64,000 bases of DNA from Lingula anatina (GCF_001039355.2 NW_019776146.1:522188-586187), one strand, 5' to 3'. Positions 1 to 48,000 are shown, counted from the first letter of the stretch. Translations and numbers: made by a program. Notes: a model not told the origin generated them from the letters alone.

Positions 1-2312
1 CACACACACACACACACACACAGAGTAAAAAAAAAAGAAAGAGAGCACAAGATCAATTACATGTACAAAACATAATTACAAAAACGGTCCTTAGAATGAT
101 ACATGTATATGTAGATGCATGTAGCGTGTAAAGAAACACTCGTTCTCAAGCGCCAGAACGGTATGAAGAATATGTAGGTGCAGGCATATATTAGATATTT
201 TCATATCCAAATATAATACATGAAATAAAGTGGGCATTTTGATAATATCAGGCAATATGTCTCGCCTGCAGGGTTATAAAATTGTATAACGTTTATGGCA
301 GTGCCCTTCACTGTAACAAATATCATTCTATTGATGACAGACTAATTTCATACGGATTATCTAGGTCTGTGATTTAGTTCAAGTAGCGTGATGATGGTAA
401 GGGAACTGTATTGTTTTTTCATGATTAACGCCATTAAAAATTACTTTAAAAGATGTGTTTTCATCGTTAAAGGAAAACCATTATACAATACAAATAGATG
501 GTTTGTGTTCAGTTTTTGTATTCAGTTCTTCAGGTTGAACTGTATTGTTGTCATTCATATGGGAAAAAAAGCTTTTCATTTATGGATATGCTTGTAATAT
601 ATGTGTATTCCTCAATCGCACCGTTAATGGAATAATCGCGTGGTAGGAGCCCATGCCATCTCTAGATAAACAATGAACGGTAAGCACAAACAGTGTCCGA
701 TTACACAGTCCTATTTCTGCGGCATTAGATCGATCCGAAGGCATATGCTAGACCCAACAAAAGTACATTTGATTGCATACCTTCATATGGAGATCAGACC
801 AATTAAGTTTTTTTTTCTTTTTTCTTTATATTTTTGCAAAATTGGTATTGGTTCTAATACTATTCTAATATACAGACATTATGTTCATAACAAATCAGAC
901 CCGTCTAACATTTCACTCATGTAAACAAAACCCAAAGATCAGAGTGCTGCAAGATAATAGTTTTGTAAATGTTGCATCCTTTATTCTTATGCATTCTCAC
1001 ATGATCCCTCTTAGATATATTAATAATAGGATTGATATTCTGGGTGATTGTAATTGTGCTAGCATACAGGAGGGGACATGCCTAAATAAATACGTCTGGT
1101 GATAAACAAGAAATAAAAGTAGCAAATTTTTGGTTTGTTAAGGAGATATTTAGATACTTCAGATGAATCTGGAAGTAGCCCTAACGGGTGGTCAAAACGA
1201 AGGGTGATTTAAGAACTATTTGAATCTTACGCTGAGACTGATTTAATTGTTATGTCAGTTTCTCAATGAAATAATTGTCATCAAAATTATACCGTCTGAG
1301 TCCTTATATGAAACTCCTCAAATATAACCATAAATATAAGTACAGTACTTCTTCAATGATGGTTTTCATACATGTTCATCAAGCAAAAGATGCGTGCATT
1401 TAACTGACCAGTCACTTAATTTTCTACTCTGCTAGTGCCAAGATGTTTAAATGATTAGAAAAAAAGACAATTTCCTTTATTTAATCAGGTACAAATGAAG
1501 GTATTGGATTGTGCTTTCAACAAATGTAGCTTCCCAGTGATTGACATTTACATTGGTCTCTGATAATGATTTTTAAGGCATCGTAAAATAAATTGCGCCG
1601 GGGACTGATTGGGACTGAATGTCAACTAAATACGCAATCCAGATATGTCAGACAAAATGGTTTGCAGGACTAGTAAATTGAATTTCATAGCCATCATCTA
1701 ACACGAAATAATCATGTTTCCTCTAATAACGTAATCCTGTTAATCTTTTACAAGGATTTATACGAGTAATGTTTTTTTCTTCTGCAAAAATTAGATGGCA
1801 CGATCTTTTGCGTCAGAGGCGAATGCCCTGTTGCCTATTGTGCGCCATTCAGATCTTTGTGTGTACATATACATGCTATGGCATATACAGGGTAACTACG
1901 TTAACGTTACCATGTAACTAAATCTATGCTACAGCTCAGTTTCAATATTCAATATCAAATGCTATTTGATCGCTCATTAGACACGAAGTTTTGGAAATCG
2001 CTTTTTGATGAACTCGTGGTACGTAAATTGCCAAGAATATCAGTTCCAAATTCTAGTTTTTGGTATATTTTTGGTATATTTTGAAATGTAGACGGGAAGT
2101 ATGGTATTAAAAGGTCAAGGTCAATGCCAAGATTTTATTATACATATTTTATTAAGCAACAATAAAAATGATGTACATTTGTTTTTACTTTTTCTCTCCT
2201 TGTTTTCAATTACATTAGAGCATTGTTTCAAAAAGGCACAAGGAATTTCTGGCTTTTTGGCTTACTATAAATCACCATGTAACTTCACCTAAACTATTGT
2301 AGAAATTGTTCT

Positions 2313-2492
2313 CCGGTGTAACGTGACAGAGAGCCCCCCATTATACATGTAGAGTCCACTTCCCATTCATTTGTAGGCCTACAGGTAAAACTCGACCTAG
2401 ATTTTGACTCCCCTAGGTCAGATAACCCTAACCATTATAAGTAAATAACGGACATACTTTTAGTTACACAGACCTTAGTTTCGTTACACCGG
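2313..2492 (+). mobile_element. MITE-like element, family 3, copy 1
   Basis: About 180 bp bounded by inverted CCGGTGTAACG and CGTTACACCGG. The interior has TAACCCTAACC. The reverse complement of 14598-14763 aligns along its length, so this is a dispersed family. No coding capacity; a nonautonomous DNA transposon is the likely origin (inference). Confidence 0.7.
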
Positions 2493-5400
2493 ATCAAACC
2501 ACTTTTCCACGATTGCATACGTGTATTTTTTCACATGTATTTCAACGGAAACAAAATCTTCAATTTTAAGTCGCTGTCCCATGCTCAGAAATGCTGTGCT
2601 TCGATTGCTTTTTTTCTTCGATGAAATCTTCTTGCTTATCTAACTTAGTAATATCGCTTCAAAATAAGAAAGACTGAAAAAGTATTGATTTTGAAATAAA
2701 CGTCTCCTTTCTCAAAGTAACACGCACCTATTATGACACGATGCCACGAAAGGAGTAGTTGCAGTACTATGGTCTGAGCACGCTGAGCGGTCTTGTCATG
2801 ATTGTTATGGCGACTTTTAATTACGGTAGAGTAAAATGGTAGTTTTCGTCTCGATTTGTTTGCAAAATCGAGAATGTTTAAATAAAACATGTTGGTACAA
2901 CATAAAAATTTGTATTGGAAAATGTTATGCATGAGATAAGATAAATTTTCTTTTCTTAGTTTTGCATACAAAAATACAACGTTAACATTTTTGTTAATTA
3001 ATGTGAAAATGATAGAAAAAATACTTGTCTAACTAAGACTGTTACAGCTGCAACTTCTACTGTCGACGTGACAGTTCCGATAAAAAACAGAAAGAAGATG
3101 CTCTCAATGTATACTGAAATAACCATTTCACTTGGTCTGAAGGCGTACTGTTATTTTTATCACAGCAGGCGACGTAATGATTCACGGAATCTACATTTAT
3201 AAAACCACCGTTGTTATCCCGGGAATCCTTAATTAACCAAGTTTTTTGGTTCATTATTAGGTATAACGGAAATCTTAAATGTCACAGTTCTTTGAAAAAC
3301 AGCCACATTATCAATTTGTGTTCGTTAATATCTAATTCACGGTTGGGTGCTTACAGAATTAATGATCGTGATGAGGTAACAGGTACCCCCGTAAACCGTG
3401 GAACACTATCTAAGATAACGGAGTGCAGGAAAGGTCTGGAAATGGTCTTTTGTTCCCAAAATTTTCCGAGGCAGTTAGTGGTCAAGCAAGTCTTGACTAT
3501 TTTTTTATAAGACGAATGTACATCTATTTCAATTCTTATTATTTTATGTTTTAAGGAACTTCAAGCTCTACCTTTTTACGATTAACAAAATACGTTCCCG
3601 GGGTAAAACTTGTGCGTGTTTTACCTATGTCTGATCTCTCTCTTTACGCTGCCATTTCTTTCATGAACAGGTGGGTCCTCCTGAAGCAAGTAGGTTTATA
3701 AGGAAGTAAAAGGTGGTCCTGCATTTCGCCTATCTACAATCAATATACGAAAAAAGACGACAATATCCAATGCTACATCAACCAGACAAAGAATTGTTTC
3801 TAATCCACATTTTTACTTTGTAAAGGATACAGCTGTGGTAATTAATATAAATTTTTGTGTGTGGTGTTGTCCGTGTTTTAAATGTGAATGGTATGTCGAC
3901 ATCAACCAACACATCAAAAGGCGCATAACTGTTTTAACAGTTATATATCTTAAAAGATGTTTCGTTAATCTGATATGTTCAGACATGATATCTGAACACG
4001 CTTCAAAAAGTGTTCTTTCTTTCATCGTTTTGGCAAAATGCCATTGTTTTATGTGCCTTTAAGTAAAATGTGGCATTTAGGTCATCGAGCATGTTTTACA
4101 CCAAGCTGGTAAATATACACCCACGGCCGTTGTTGCTGACATACCCTTGCTTTGGTCTAGAATGAGATGTCTGATCCGAATTTCAACAGAGTGATCCCTA
4201 ACATACGACAGTGGGTGTTGTCATTCTCGAAATTTTGTCCAATCACACACTAGGCACACACTGTTAATTAATCAATATTATGAAGGCGCTTTCTGATTAT
4301 TCTAAGATTTACATAACATTTACACCCACATACCCGCACATCCAATGCAGGTTAAACTAGATACCCCCTGTACCTCGATGCGAGGTGATAATCACTTTAG
4401 TTACTTTTATTATATCTCTTTGTTGAATTTGACGCCCACTTACGTATTGATTCGAATAACGGTATGTCTTTTTTTAACAGGAGCACGCCATTAATGGCAC
4501 CAACTAAAGGTGAAAACCCTTGTTATTTCAGCCAGCGATGAAAACACCATCAGACTTTTTTCTTTGAGGACATACAGCCTCCAGAATATAGATTAGATAT
4601 TGGCGGATTCTCGGCAAGCTACTGTCAATAAGATTCCGTGCTGTGCTTGTGTTTTCGATTGGTTACTGTTAATCAAGCTAATGGACCATTGCTTGAATAT
4701 ATGTTATTGTCCATTATCTGGCATTGAGTTCGCGATCGAGGTAGAGGTAAATCGTGTATGCCTGACCATATTAGATAAAAGCAAGAAACTGCCCTCTAGC
4801 TTGTTATTCCACTTCACGAAACGGTGTCAACAGTCCTTTTATACACTGGCGGCTTTTTTTCGTGGTAATTAGTCAAAAAGAAGAAAGACAGATGCCGTGA
4901 CTCACACAGCTGCATCTCTATTCAGGTAATCAGTCATTATCGACATGCTTCTTTCTGTTTCATTTATCAGTAACTGTTCTTCAGTTCATTTTTCAAGGCA
5001 GGATAATATCTCATTACAACCTATTTTGTTACAACAGAGACGACTTTGCAAGTAACCATGGTAAAATTGCACTATCCCCAAACCCTCTTCACCCCTTTCT
5101 CTAGTTAGCTCTCTTTGAAATAAACTTAACCATATACAGGTACCTAACCATGCATCCACTATGTTCAAGAATAGTTGTAGATAACTTTCCCGTTTCCCTT
5201 GGCTACCCAGTTTTCTGTAATTAAAGTCTTAGCGAAGATATATATTCACTTGTTCGAGTCACTTCATGCGAAGACTTCATGTAACTACATTCTAACACGC
5301 TTTCTAACGCCATGAAAGCGCATAAAATGGCCATAGCTCACGCTATTAATTACAAATTTAATGCTTGGGTTACAGGCCGCCACGACATTCTTGCCCTCTT

Positions 5401-6065
5401 GACATTTGCACACGGAGAGACTTAATATCGTAATACCTCATGGAAGTAAAACGTACCGAATACATCGAGGTGCATCATTACTCGAGGGAGAAAAGCATAG
5501 AATAATAGCTGGTGCACATAGAAAATATCATAAAGGAAGCTTGGGTGTTTCTTGTAGTTACCTTTAATTTTTGATATTTTTTTAGTATTCATTGACATAA
5601 CGTTCGTTATTATTAATGCGTTTCAAAATACACTGTGTCAAATTACATTCTGCTCCGACTCAGAGCGGTAAGCTGATGAAATCAACTGACTTCTTTATAA
5701 TAGCAAACTGCTTTTGATACAATTTTGTAACGGGTGTTTGTGACAGTTAATAAAGTAATGACACGTAATAAGCGAAAATGACAGATTATTGGAAAATTTC
5801 TATGCTTAATCAAGACTTATGTTGCCATTTCAATATTAAAATGACGTCACTACTTCACATTAGGCATCCGTCGTTTAGCTAGCAAAACTGCAATCAGTCT
5901 GTCTTCATTCTCTCTCGAGGGAGTTAAAATCTGTCTTCCGTTAGCTTGACAAATTTGATTGACATTAGACATAACAGCGCGCAACATCCAATTCACTTCT
6001 TCATTGTGTGCAGAGCAAACAGTTAATTTGTACGTCTTCTTAGGGTTAAGAGTGTAACACAATGA

Positions 6066-6312
6066 CCCTGTTCAGATCGAGCGGTATAATTTTCCGTACC
6101 GCTCCAGTTCCAGAGATGAACAACATAATATTTTGGCTATTTATAATTACTTAAAAGAGTCACTCGTGCCTGAAAAGCTCAGTCATTTGGGATTTATTTT
6201 GATTAATACGTTGGGGATTGTGAAAGGGACTAAACGCCCCGTAGCACAATGACATGCTGGGACAGGGCAAACTGGTGCGGTACAGAAAGCTATACCGCTC
6301 GACGTGAACGGG
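6066..6312. mobile_element. MITE-like inverted-repeat element
   Basis: About 247 bp with imperfect terminal inverted repeats of about 40 bp. The left arm (6066-6110) contains CGAGCGGTATA and CGTACCGC; the right arm (6270-6312) contains GCGGTAC and TATACCGCTCG. No coding capacity. No second copy was seen in the window. Confidence 0.65.
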
Positions 6313-8845
6313 CCTAAAAATGGCACCAAGCAAGTATACGCAAAAGAGTTTAGATACAAGGGACTATGGTTACTCCGAGTACATTATCTCTTTTGATAGG
6401 GAACTTTGTTTAAATGATTTTTTAACATCGAATCAGTATTCCAGAACACAGACAAAATTATGAAATAAAATACCATGGGAGTCTCGTATGGTACGCAATT
6501 TCATTCTACACCGGACATACCGGACTAATACGTTAAATAGAGCGGAATGTATTTTCTTCAGCCATTCTAGTTGTAATATATCATGTTTAAGGTTTTGGAT
6601 AAATGATACACCTCCCTTGACAACTTTTTAATAACCCTGTTTGCAAGTGAGAGCAGGAACATGTCACATATTATCTTTTCATTGAAACTGAAAACTTTGC
6701 ATCTGTGGTGTTAAGTTGACTGATTAACGACCTCCCTATAATTAATTCAACACATTAACCGTTAGCTCGCTCAGGAACCTCATTACTGGTGAAGGTGATA
6801 TATTTAGCTGATGCAGGAATTAAATGAACACGTTAAAGGTTACGATAAAAATATGTGTGCAAAATCTATATCTTAACATGTTAAATAATTTGAAGGGGCT
6901 AGCTTGGTTGCTTTTCTTTTACTTACTAAATATTCCGATGTGTTTTGTTTTCACTAAGTGAAAATAAAAAAATGTTGACACGGGTAGAAATGTAATCGAT
7001 ATATCAGATACATCTACGTATGGAAAAACCACCCGTGTTTATTCCATCCATTCAACCCTTGCAATACATTGTTTTCAGAGAGGAGATTCACCCAATATCT
7101 GTTATTAACCATTGTCACATTCAATCGTAATTTTGTATATGGTCTATTTCCTTCAAGCTAGGGATAAGCTTTTCCTGGAAACGGCCTTTAAAACAGTTTT
7201 GCTTTATTCAGTTGGCATTTAACATGCGATGCTTATAACGATTCTATTTCCGTGTGCGGCGATATCTTGTCTCTAATATGCAATGAAAGCGCCATCTCAA
7301 AGGGATTACCGCAAAATAATATGGACTTCCATTTCCCCACCCTTCTTGGGTGTGATGGGCGACCACAGAAAAAGAAACTGGACCCTTCCCACGGCCATGA
7401 AGGATGGGAATCCAATTGAAACTTGCAAGCAATCGCCTCTTTTACCGCCACTTAAATCTCATTATCGGTTCCTAATATCGCAATTGGCTATTAGGACCGT
7501 TTCCGAGATATTGATTTGATGCGGATTTTATTTTACTCTTGAGGCAGTTAGGCTGACTGATGCAAATTCACTTGGATGGCTATCTTAATTGCAAGAGTTT
7601 CTCTAATTTTTTTCATTACAGGTAAATGCTTTGAATTCCATTAAAGGCACGTGAAAAACGAAAGTGTAATTGATTTTCATGATCGATTAACCGCCCCTTT
7701 GTGTGAGATGAAAGGATAATGCAACCAGGAAATCAGCTTCTCGTCACAAAAAGGGGTGGTTAAAGACAACACGAACATTGCAACTGGTGCAGTACTTTTC
7801 GATTACTGATTGTATGATAGCCATTCACAGTCCTTTTATAAGTGGTTACTTCTTGCTGTCATGGCACATGAAATGCCAAACCGTCACCAAAACTAACATG
7901 CCATGAAACAAGTTTCAATCTGAAATTCCCATGACCTCAGAAAATTCCCATCCATACATTTTGTCATAAATTTATGAGGCACAAGACGAAAAAATTTCAT
8001 GCCTCGGCTTGTGTTTGATAATTTTAATTAATGATCCAACTACCAAGCTAATGAACATTTTTGCTCATATACTTTTTGCTTTACCAAGTAGTCGTTTCGA
8101 TAAGTATCTCTGGTGTTTTCCAGCATGTATTGTTCTCCGTACAGAATTTACCCACCAAAATGAATTTCCTCTGGGGAAAAGGCAATTTTCACCTGCTCAC
8201 GAATGATTACTCGACTCTTCTCTGCTCTTGGATTAGATATTTGGTTCAATTTTTAATTAAAAGAATTTGTGCTAAATGACTGACCAGTCTCTGTACATTT
8301 GGAGGGAACTATCGAAGTCAGGTGCTTCAATTTGGAGGGGTTTTAGTCTTCAAGGTCTGATTTGGGAAAGATTAGTAGCTTTGACGGATATGTAGACATT
8401 CAAATTATGACTGTGGAAATTTTCAAAAGCGTAGAGTATACCTTTAAGTAGGTAATACATTTATGTCCAAAAGGTGTGGTGAGATAAAATGATTTAAGAA
8501 GTACACTCTTGCGTTATACTTGCTAATTTTATTTGACATAATCAGTAAAGTTACAACTTTCATATGGTTTTAAATTTTTTCGTCTCTGTATATGTTTACG
8601 GTAACATCTACCGTATGTTGCACACTCAATTATTATATTTCATGATAAAAAGGAAATAAATACATAGAACAAAAAACTGTACATAGAAGAATCTTGAATG
8701 TTGTATTGTCTGCAAAAAACAAGATATCTTTATTGAATATCTCGTTACTGTTGATTAATATGTGAAGTTTCTTAGCAGTGTTGTTAAGAAATTTAATCTT
8801 TCTGTTCCCTCCATCATATTTAATTTATTTTTGATGTTTTTCCAG

Positions 8846-25380
<16,535 letters not shown>

Positions 25381-25443
25381 CCAATAACCCGATTTTGTTT
25401 GCTTTAAACACTTTGCTGTTGTCTTTTTTACATTTTAATATTT

Positions 25444-25449
25444 ATTAAA
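25444..25449 (+). promoter_or_regulatory. Candidate polyadenylation signal of gene A (variant)
   Basis: ATTAAA 63 nt past the gene A stop. A canonical AATAAA appears only much further on (26349-26354), so this variant, the distal site, or both could be used. Confidence 0.4.
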
Positions 25450-26533
25450 ATATCAGATGCCCATATTTTTTCAGACAGCTTAAAAGTAGACCAAATCAAT
25501 AACCATATGTTGGAAAGAATTTTAGTACATTAACTTCATTAACCCAGATTTAGACATTTCAACAAATGGGGATTTTTTGTGTAAGTATGATTCAACGAGT
25601 TTCATTAGTGCCCTAAATATACATTGTTTAGTTTTTACGTTGATATGTACTCTTGCAAAAACAAATTCAGGTAATCTAAAAGCATTACCAAAACATTTAA
25701 GACTGTTAACATGGTGTAAGGCATGGCAGTTTTTACCGTCAAAACAGACGTTTGATTGATATTTTTCTACTAGGGCTTGTTTTACGCAATGTCTTTAGCA
25801 CTGAATTAAAGTCCCCATATGTTTTCACTACATTATACATAGATTTGTCAAAGTACATTTTACATTGTGCCTTTATGTCGCGAATATTGTGACGCTGGGT
25901 TATACTTCAAAAACATACCGTGTGTTAAACATTCATGTATTTATTTTTTTTAAGTGTCCACAAATGCAAAGTAGAAATAGATTTTGTCTAGGCCGGATGA
26001 TTTCGGCTTTTGATAGATGTATTTCCAACCTTCGCATTCTGATAATGGGCATTGTTTTCTTAAATAATATTGGCATTTTGATACGTGGGGTAAAAAACTA
26101 ACTAGTCAGCAAAGGGTAGCTATGTAACTGCACATGTGATCACTTTTATTCGGTTGTAGGAAATGCAAATGTTAAATCAAATTCAAGGAGCGAATTCTAA
26201 CGGTTATTTCAAAAATGTATGTGCCATGTCAAAATTGCTTGAGTGGGTTGAAAACTGCAATTATTAAGATGTATATTTTTTATCAATTTGACAATTTATC
26301 TGCTTTCATCTACATTACAAAAGTGACATTCCAGTGTATAAGTAATCAAATAAAGATGCGTTAAGTATATAATGCTAACGGTACAAATGTGCAGCGTATG
26401 TTGTCGATGCTTCTATGTAAGTTAAATAACTAACCCTACACTATTATGAAATATTTTTCAAAAAGAACGTGATTGAGTAAATAAATACTAACCTTTAATT
26501 TCCCAGTTGTCAAATAAATAACAATACCGCTAA

Positions 26534-26535
26534 CC

Positions 26536-26566
<31 letters not shown>

Positions 26567-26571
26567 ACACT
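26534..26571. repeat. Poly-C followed by (AC)n microsatellite
   Basis: A run of about 19 C followed directly by (AC)n, in the intergenic region between the two cyclase genes. Confidence 0.9.
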
Positions 26572-27720
26572 CAAAGCATATGACTTACATTCTAACAGAG
26601 ATATCGGAAACTGTATTGATTTGGCAAAGAGAGACTATTCTTGAACTGATAACTACTCGAAAATGTCAACTAACTAGAAAAGCACTCAGAGAGGGGAAAC
26701 CACCGCCAAGACAGCTGAATTCTCATTATTGATAATTATTCAATCCATAAAGAATTTTAGCCAAAAAGCAATCGATTCTTATCTAACCTATCCTTAAGGA
26801 GTGATAAAAATCCGATCCGTCCATTACCTTTGACTTCAAAATTTTAACTAACAAGTCAACAAAAACAAACATTTCAGCGGAGGTACCAGGAACGATGTCT
26901 TTTCTTGAGATTCAATTGATTTGCTTGGTTGTAAAGTTTCTTCAAACACTTGAAATATGTTATCGGGTAGTAAAAAGACATCTGTTGACAGAGAACGCAT
27001 TCATCTAGGTGAACGTTTTCAAGATCCAGATTTCAGGATTTTTATTCTTCATTTTGATAGTTTTTTATATGGTCTAAATGCGATGAGATATTGCAAGCTA
27101 CTTTTCAGGATTTTCATTTTTTACAACTTTCACCCAAGCGCATTGCGACAAAGATGATTACGTGATAATATGTAAAATATTTACAAAGTTGCACTGACAA
27201 AGCCATGGTTTTAAGATAAAACATTTTGAATGACTACCTCACCGCCAACAATGCTGAGATGATTTATTCGATGAATATTCAGTTAAATGTGCGCTGTGTA
27301 GGGTTTTCTCGCGAAAAGAAATCATACTGATTTTCGTTAATATTTCAGAAATTGTTTTGGGATAAACGATACATGGTTCATTAAAATGTATTAAACTAAA
27401 CATGACTAAAATTACTAAAAATCAGTTTTTAAACCATTTTATGTCGATATATACAAAATAACATTGTTTAACAAATGTAACATTATTTCAGTGGAGCACA
27501 AATACATATATATTTGAGAGAGAAAGAGAGAGAGAAGGGAAGTCGGCAAAAAAGAATACGTCCTAACATCCACAAAAATAATAAACTTTTTATATATCCA
27601 TAAATGCATACTATAAATTAAACAGTGTCGGTTATATACGAACAGACTACGTTTGTGTGATTATCCAAAGACGTGCTTCCAGACAATCCAATTAATAGTT
27701 CTTCTTTACGAATACTGAAC

Positions 27721-27726
27721 TTTATT
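27721..27726 (-). promoter_or_regulatory. Candidate polyadenylation signal of gene B
   Basis: AATAAA on the - strand, about 90 nt past the gene B stop codon. Good position for a 3' end signal, but no transcript evidence. Confidence 0.6.
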
Positions 27727-27816
27727 TCCAACGAACTCCACTTGTACAGAACATTGCTTAAAAGTTACGAATTTGCTACATGTAGGACCAGTGTAACACA
27801 ATACAATTAACGTTCT

Positions 27817-44560
<16,744 letters not shown>

Positions 44561-45651
44561 TTAGCCGACAACCATGACAAACAGCCGACAATTGAAGTCT
44601 AGAGATGCAATAAATGTTTTCATTCTACACTCAATTTGCACCATCACAGCCCATATTTTCTCACTTTGTTCTCCTACTTTCAACCTTGACAAAAGCTCTC
44701 ATTGTTTGTGCATACTTTATGAACATTTACTTCTTCGGATGATGGGAAAAATCTGTAAAGAAAAAATACACAAAAGAGTCAGATTTGTGTGTTACTTACA
44801 GGTACGTATATGCAAAGAATGATCAATGGTGACAGACAATTTTCGTGACCAGATTGAGTTGGGCATGTCGGTTATTTATCGCGGAAGAAAGTGCGTCTGA
44901 CTTACTTTCATAGCGCTGCCACTTAATCAAAAGTGCTGATTGGGTCCTTTCTTGCAGTTGGTGGAATATTTCACCACTGTGACCAATCTGTATAAGGGTG
45001 GCGCGTGTCACTTATTAAAATCTAGTTTACGTAACGATGCATGCGCAGTGCAAAGCGTCAGAATCAATAGTAACGTACTTTGAAGTATAGCTGTTCTAAT
45101 CTAATGACGAAACAAAATGGCACAGGTATAAAAAGCGTAATCGATATTTAATCGATTATTAAATATTTTCCATAATGATTATCTAGGACAAGTCGTAAAC
45201 TAGTTCAACTCGTGGTGTGAAAACGTGCTCATTATATTTATATTACCTATAACTATATCTGAAGGTAATCAGAGAAATAAACAAGTCTAGGCGGTTCGAA
45301 AATATTCTTATTATCAACTTGAACCAGTGAAATCGAACATAACATACATACACACATAATTACAGGCTCTCAGACCCTCATATCATTCTTCATTCCTGGA
45401 CATTTCTTATCTAGATATACCTGTATATCTATCAAATTGGACACCGTATTACTGTGGTACAAAAAGTTAACTTTTTTGAATGCATGTTATATCCTTTTTC
45501 AAATGGTTGACAGCTGCGAGGAGATCATTTGTAAACAAACACACACACACTATTAGTCAAAATAGGGCTGTCCCACCTGTAACACACACACACACACACC
45601 CTTAATGCTAAAAATGGCGGGTAGGCGGGGAGGTTACCGTATATTTGTTAT

Positions 45652-45696
45652 ATTGACATACATACATACATACAACCCCAAAACACACACACACAT

Positions 45697-45756
<60 letters not shown>
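45652..45756. repeat. Compound (CATA)n(CA)n(TA)n microsatellite
   Basis: Successive CATA, CA and TA repeats. The (TA)n tract is about 46 bp and could extrude as a cruciform. Open frames across it encode Ile-Tyr or Val-Cys runs and are spurious. Confidence 0.9.
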
Positions 45757-45758
<2 letters not shown>

Positions 45759-46017
45759 CAATAATAGCCGTTTCATGTTTCATTATAACGAACATTCTCA
45801 TTTTCATCTCACTACGATTAGCTCTCCACATGAAGCAAATCTAATTTCTCTGTCGCTCCACCCGTTGCTAACGCAATTAAGGTGATATGCGTGTTGTCAG
45901 TTTGGCTTCCTGGCGTGAGATGCTGAGACTTTCTAAACTCTCAGAGTGCTCGGTACACGGTAAGTTAATTAGTCTTAGTAATTTCCAAGTAGGATGCCAA
46001 GTAATAAACACCAAAGG

Positions 46018-46055
<38 letters not shown>
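46018..46055. repeat. (TC)n microsatellite
   Basis: Almost pure TC repeat with one TTT interruption. Confidence 0.9.
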
Positions 46056-46056
<1 letters not shown>

Positions 46057-48000
46057 AATTAAAGTTATATTTTTCCACGAATGACATGAAGTGCACACCT
46101 GTGTCTTGCAGTCTTGGAACTTATAACAAATGGTCAGGTGGCCATGGATATTGAATAATTAAATGGAATTGTATGAAGATATTTTTTTTTACATTTTTAA
46201 TCCAAAATCGTGATGTGTTGTGGTATTTTTTAAGTTCTGTATACTGCATAACATTTGACTTTGTACAAGAACCAAAACATTCCTTAAATTTGGTTGAAAT
46301 GGTATTGTCCTTTAACCAAACTATGTAGCTTATCAGAAAAGGGAAGAACATATTAATTTTCAGCAATATTTATGGCCCAATGAGTTTTTTCATTAAGCTA
46401 GACAACAAGAACACGCGTTATTTAATATCCATTTTTCTGTCTCATTCATAAGATATGCAGAGCAAAATTTGACAATTAAAAACACTAATATGGTCTGAGA
46501 ACGAATATGTTCCGATATTGAATCAAATACGGAATTTTCTCCCGTGTTTATGATAAACTGGGATGTTGAACATTTCACGGACCCAGCCTTTTTGTCATAA
46601 ACGACGTAGTCAATATTTTGCATTGTCATGCAGTTGAAATTAGAAAGAAGGATGCAAAAGAAGTAAATCAGCCCAGCAAAAGCGATCACGTGTCATGGTC
46701 ACCAAATTTAATTTTGCCAAATCATTAAGCCAAAAAATCTAAGAGGTACCGCCTCTACTAAGATTACAGACTGGAAATAAAATCACTGTTGTTATTTCTT
46801 GTTCCTTATCAAATTTTGAAATTCTAGATTATGTGACCTAGTTGTATATTGTGACCAATACACGCAAGCACGCAAGCAAGATAGCAAGCAGGAGAGCAAG
46901 AAAGCTTTACGAATGTAAAGTGGCTATTTTTCTCATATTAATTTAGGGAAGATAATATCAAAACCGTTTTCCCTGCAGTCTAAACATGTGAGAAATATCA
47001 TAAATGCAAAACTTACTAGTGGGTTCTAGATTATAAGTAATTCACTAATGCAACGTCTAATACATGTACAAGCTTTTCCCTTCATGTGCTAGATTATATT
47101 TCAAGAACTTAAGCCATAATTTATATTCAATCTATTTTTACAACTTCTGCTGTAACTTAATTTTGATATATTATTGTTATTGTTATGATTGACCCCGATT
47201 ATGATTGATAATAAATATTCAAAACATATTCGCAATCAAATTTGTTCAAAATCCATTTGATGTCTTACAAATGATTTTGTCATGCAAATTAAGTATACAG
47301 TGTTAACAGGATTCCTTACGTGTATAAAACATGACTGGCCCTATAACCATTAGACTCCAGATGCAAGTTTGACATGCACATTTATCTGGTCTAAAAATTA
47401 AGCTGCTCCAAATCTTTGTTTGAACCTACCATTAACTGTGCCCATTAGAGGGTGAAGCAGTCCATTTTGCAATCTTAGTGAATCATTTGAAATCGTTTTT
47501 TCCAGATTTCATATATCTTCACAAAAATGGCTTTGTTATTTACCCAGTTGACGAACTTAATGGGATTTTACTGTCTACGTTCCACTTCTTATTTGCTTTC
47601 TCTTCGCCGTTGTAGTTAGAAATACTAGCAAGAAGGAAAGTGTTTCGTGGACGCCAGTTGCAACCTTAAAATCGACTGGTTAACCATCCCGTATATCCAA
47701 ATTAATAAACCAATCTTTCAACGATGCCCTTCAGAAAAAATGGTTTGAAGTACTAACCAAACTTTTCCAGATGCCTCAAGGTAAGACTGCTTTTGGTTTC
47801 AAGAGGCAAGGTGGTTATTTGTAACCACCAAGCAGCTCTGTGCTCGATATAAAATGATTATTATTATTATTATTCACACCAAGGGAAAAACAAATGTTGT
47901 CTCCAAAAGCGAAATCGCTACAGTATATTAAACACATCGAAAGTCACAAAATAAATACTTATTCAAAATTGACGTGGACATAGAATCTGTTCCTAATTAA

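Larger units (their letters stand above)
1..8845. other. No coding sequence recognised: intron 1 of gene A or upstream DNA
   Basis: Begins in a (CA)n repeat (1-21). No frame in this stretch resembles the expected first exon of gene A, in particular the VAAAWNLPMIA signature. It holds two inverted-repeat elements (2313-2492 and 6066-6312) and otherwise AT-rich unique-looking sequence. Short open frames here have no recognisable protein features. Confidence 0.6.
25381..27816. other. Intergenic region between the convergent gene 3' ends
   Basis: Holds both presumed 3' UTRs. It is AT-rich, with a poly-C/(AC)n tract at 26534-26571 and a GA-rich patch near 27515-27538. No coding region recognised. 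Confidence 0.7.
44561..48000. other. Upstream of gene B: no gene recognised
   Basis: Probably contains the gene B promoter, which I cannot place. A palindrome-like GCATGCGCAG (near 45040), resembling an NRF1 half-site, and a possible 5' UTR donor (44794-44799) are the only hints. The rest is microsatellites and AT-rich sequence. Confidence 0.5.

Noticed and set aside
45605-45844. Frames through the CA/TA microsatellite
   Set aside because: They consist largely of Ile-Tyr or Val-Cys runs from dinucleotide repeats.
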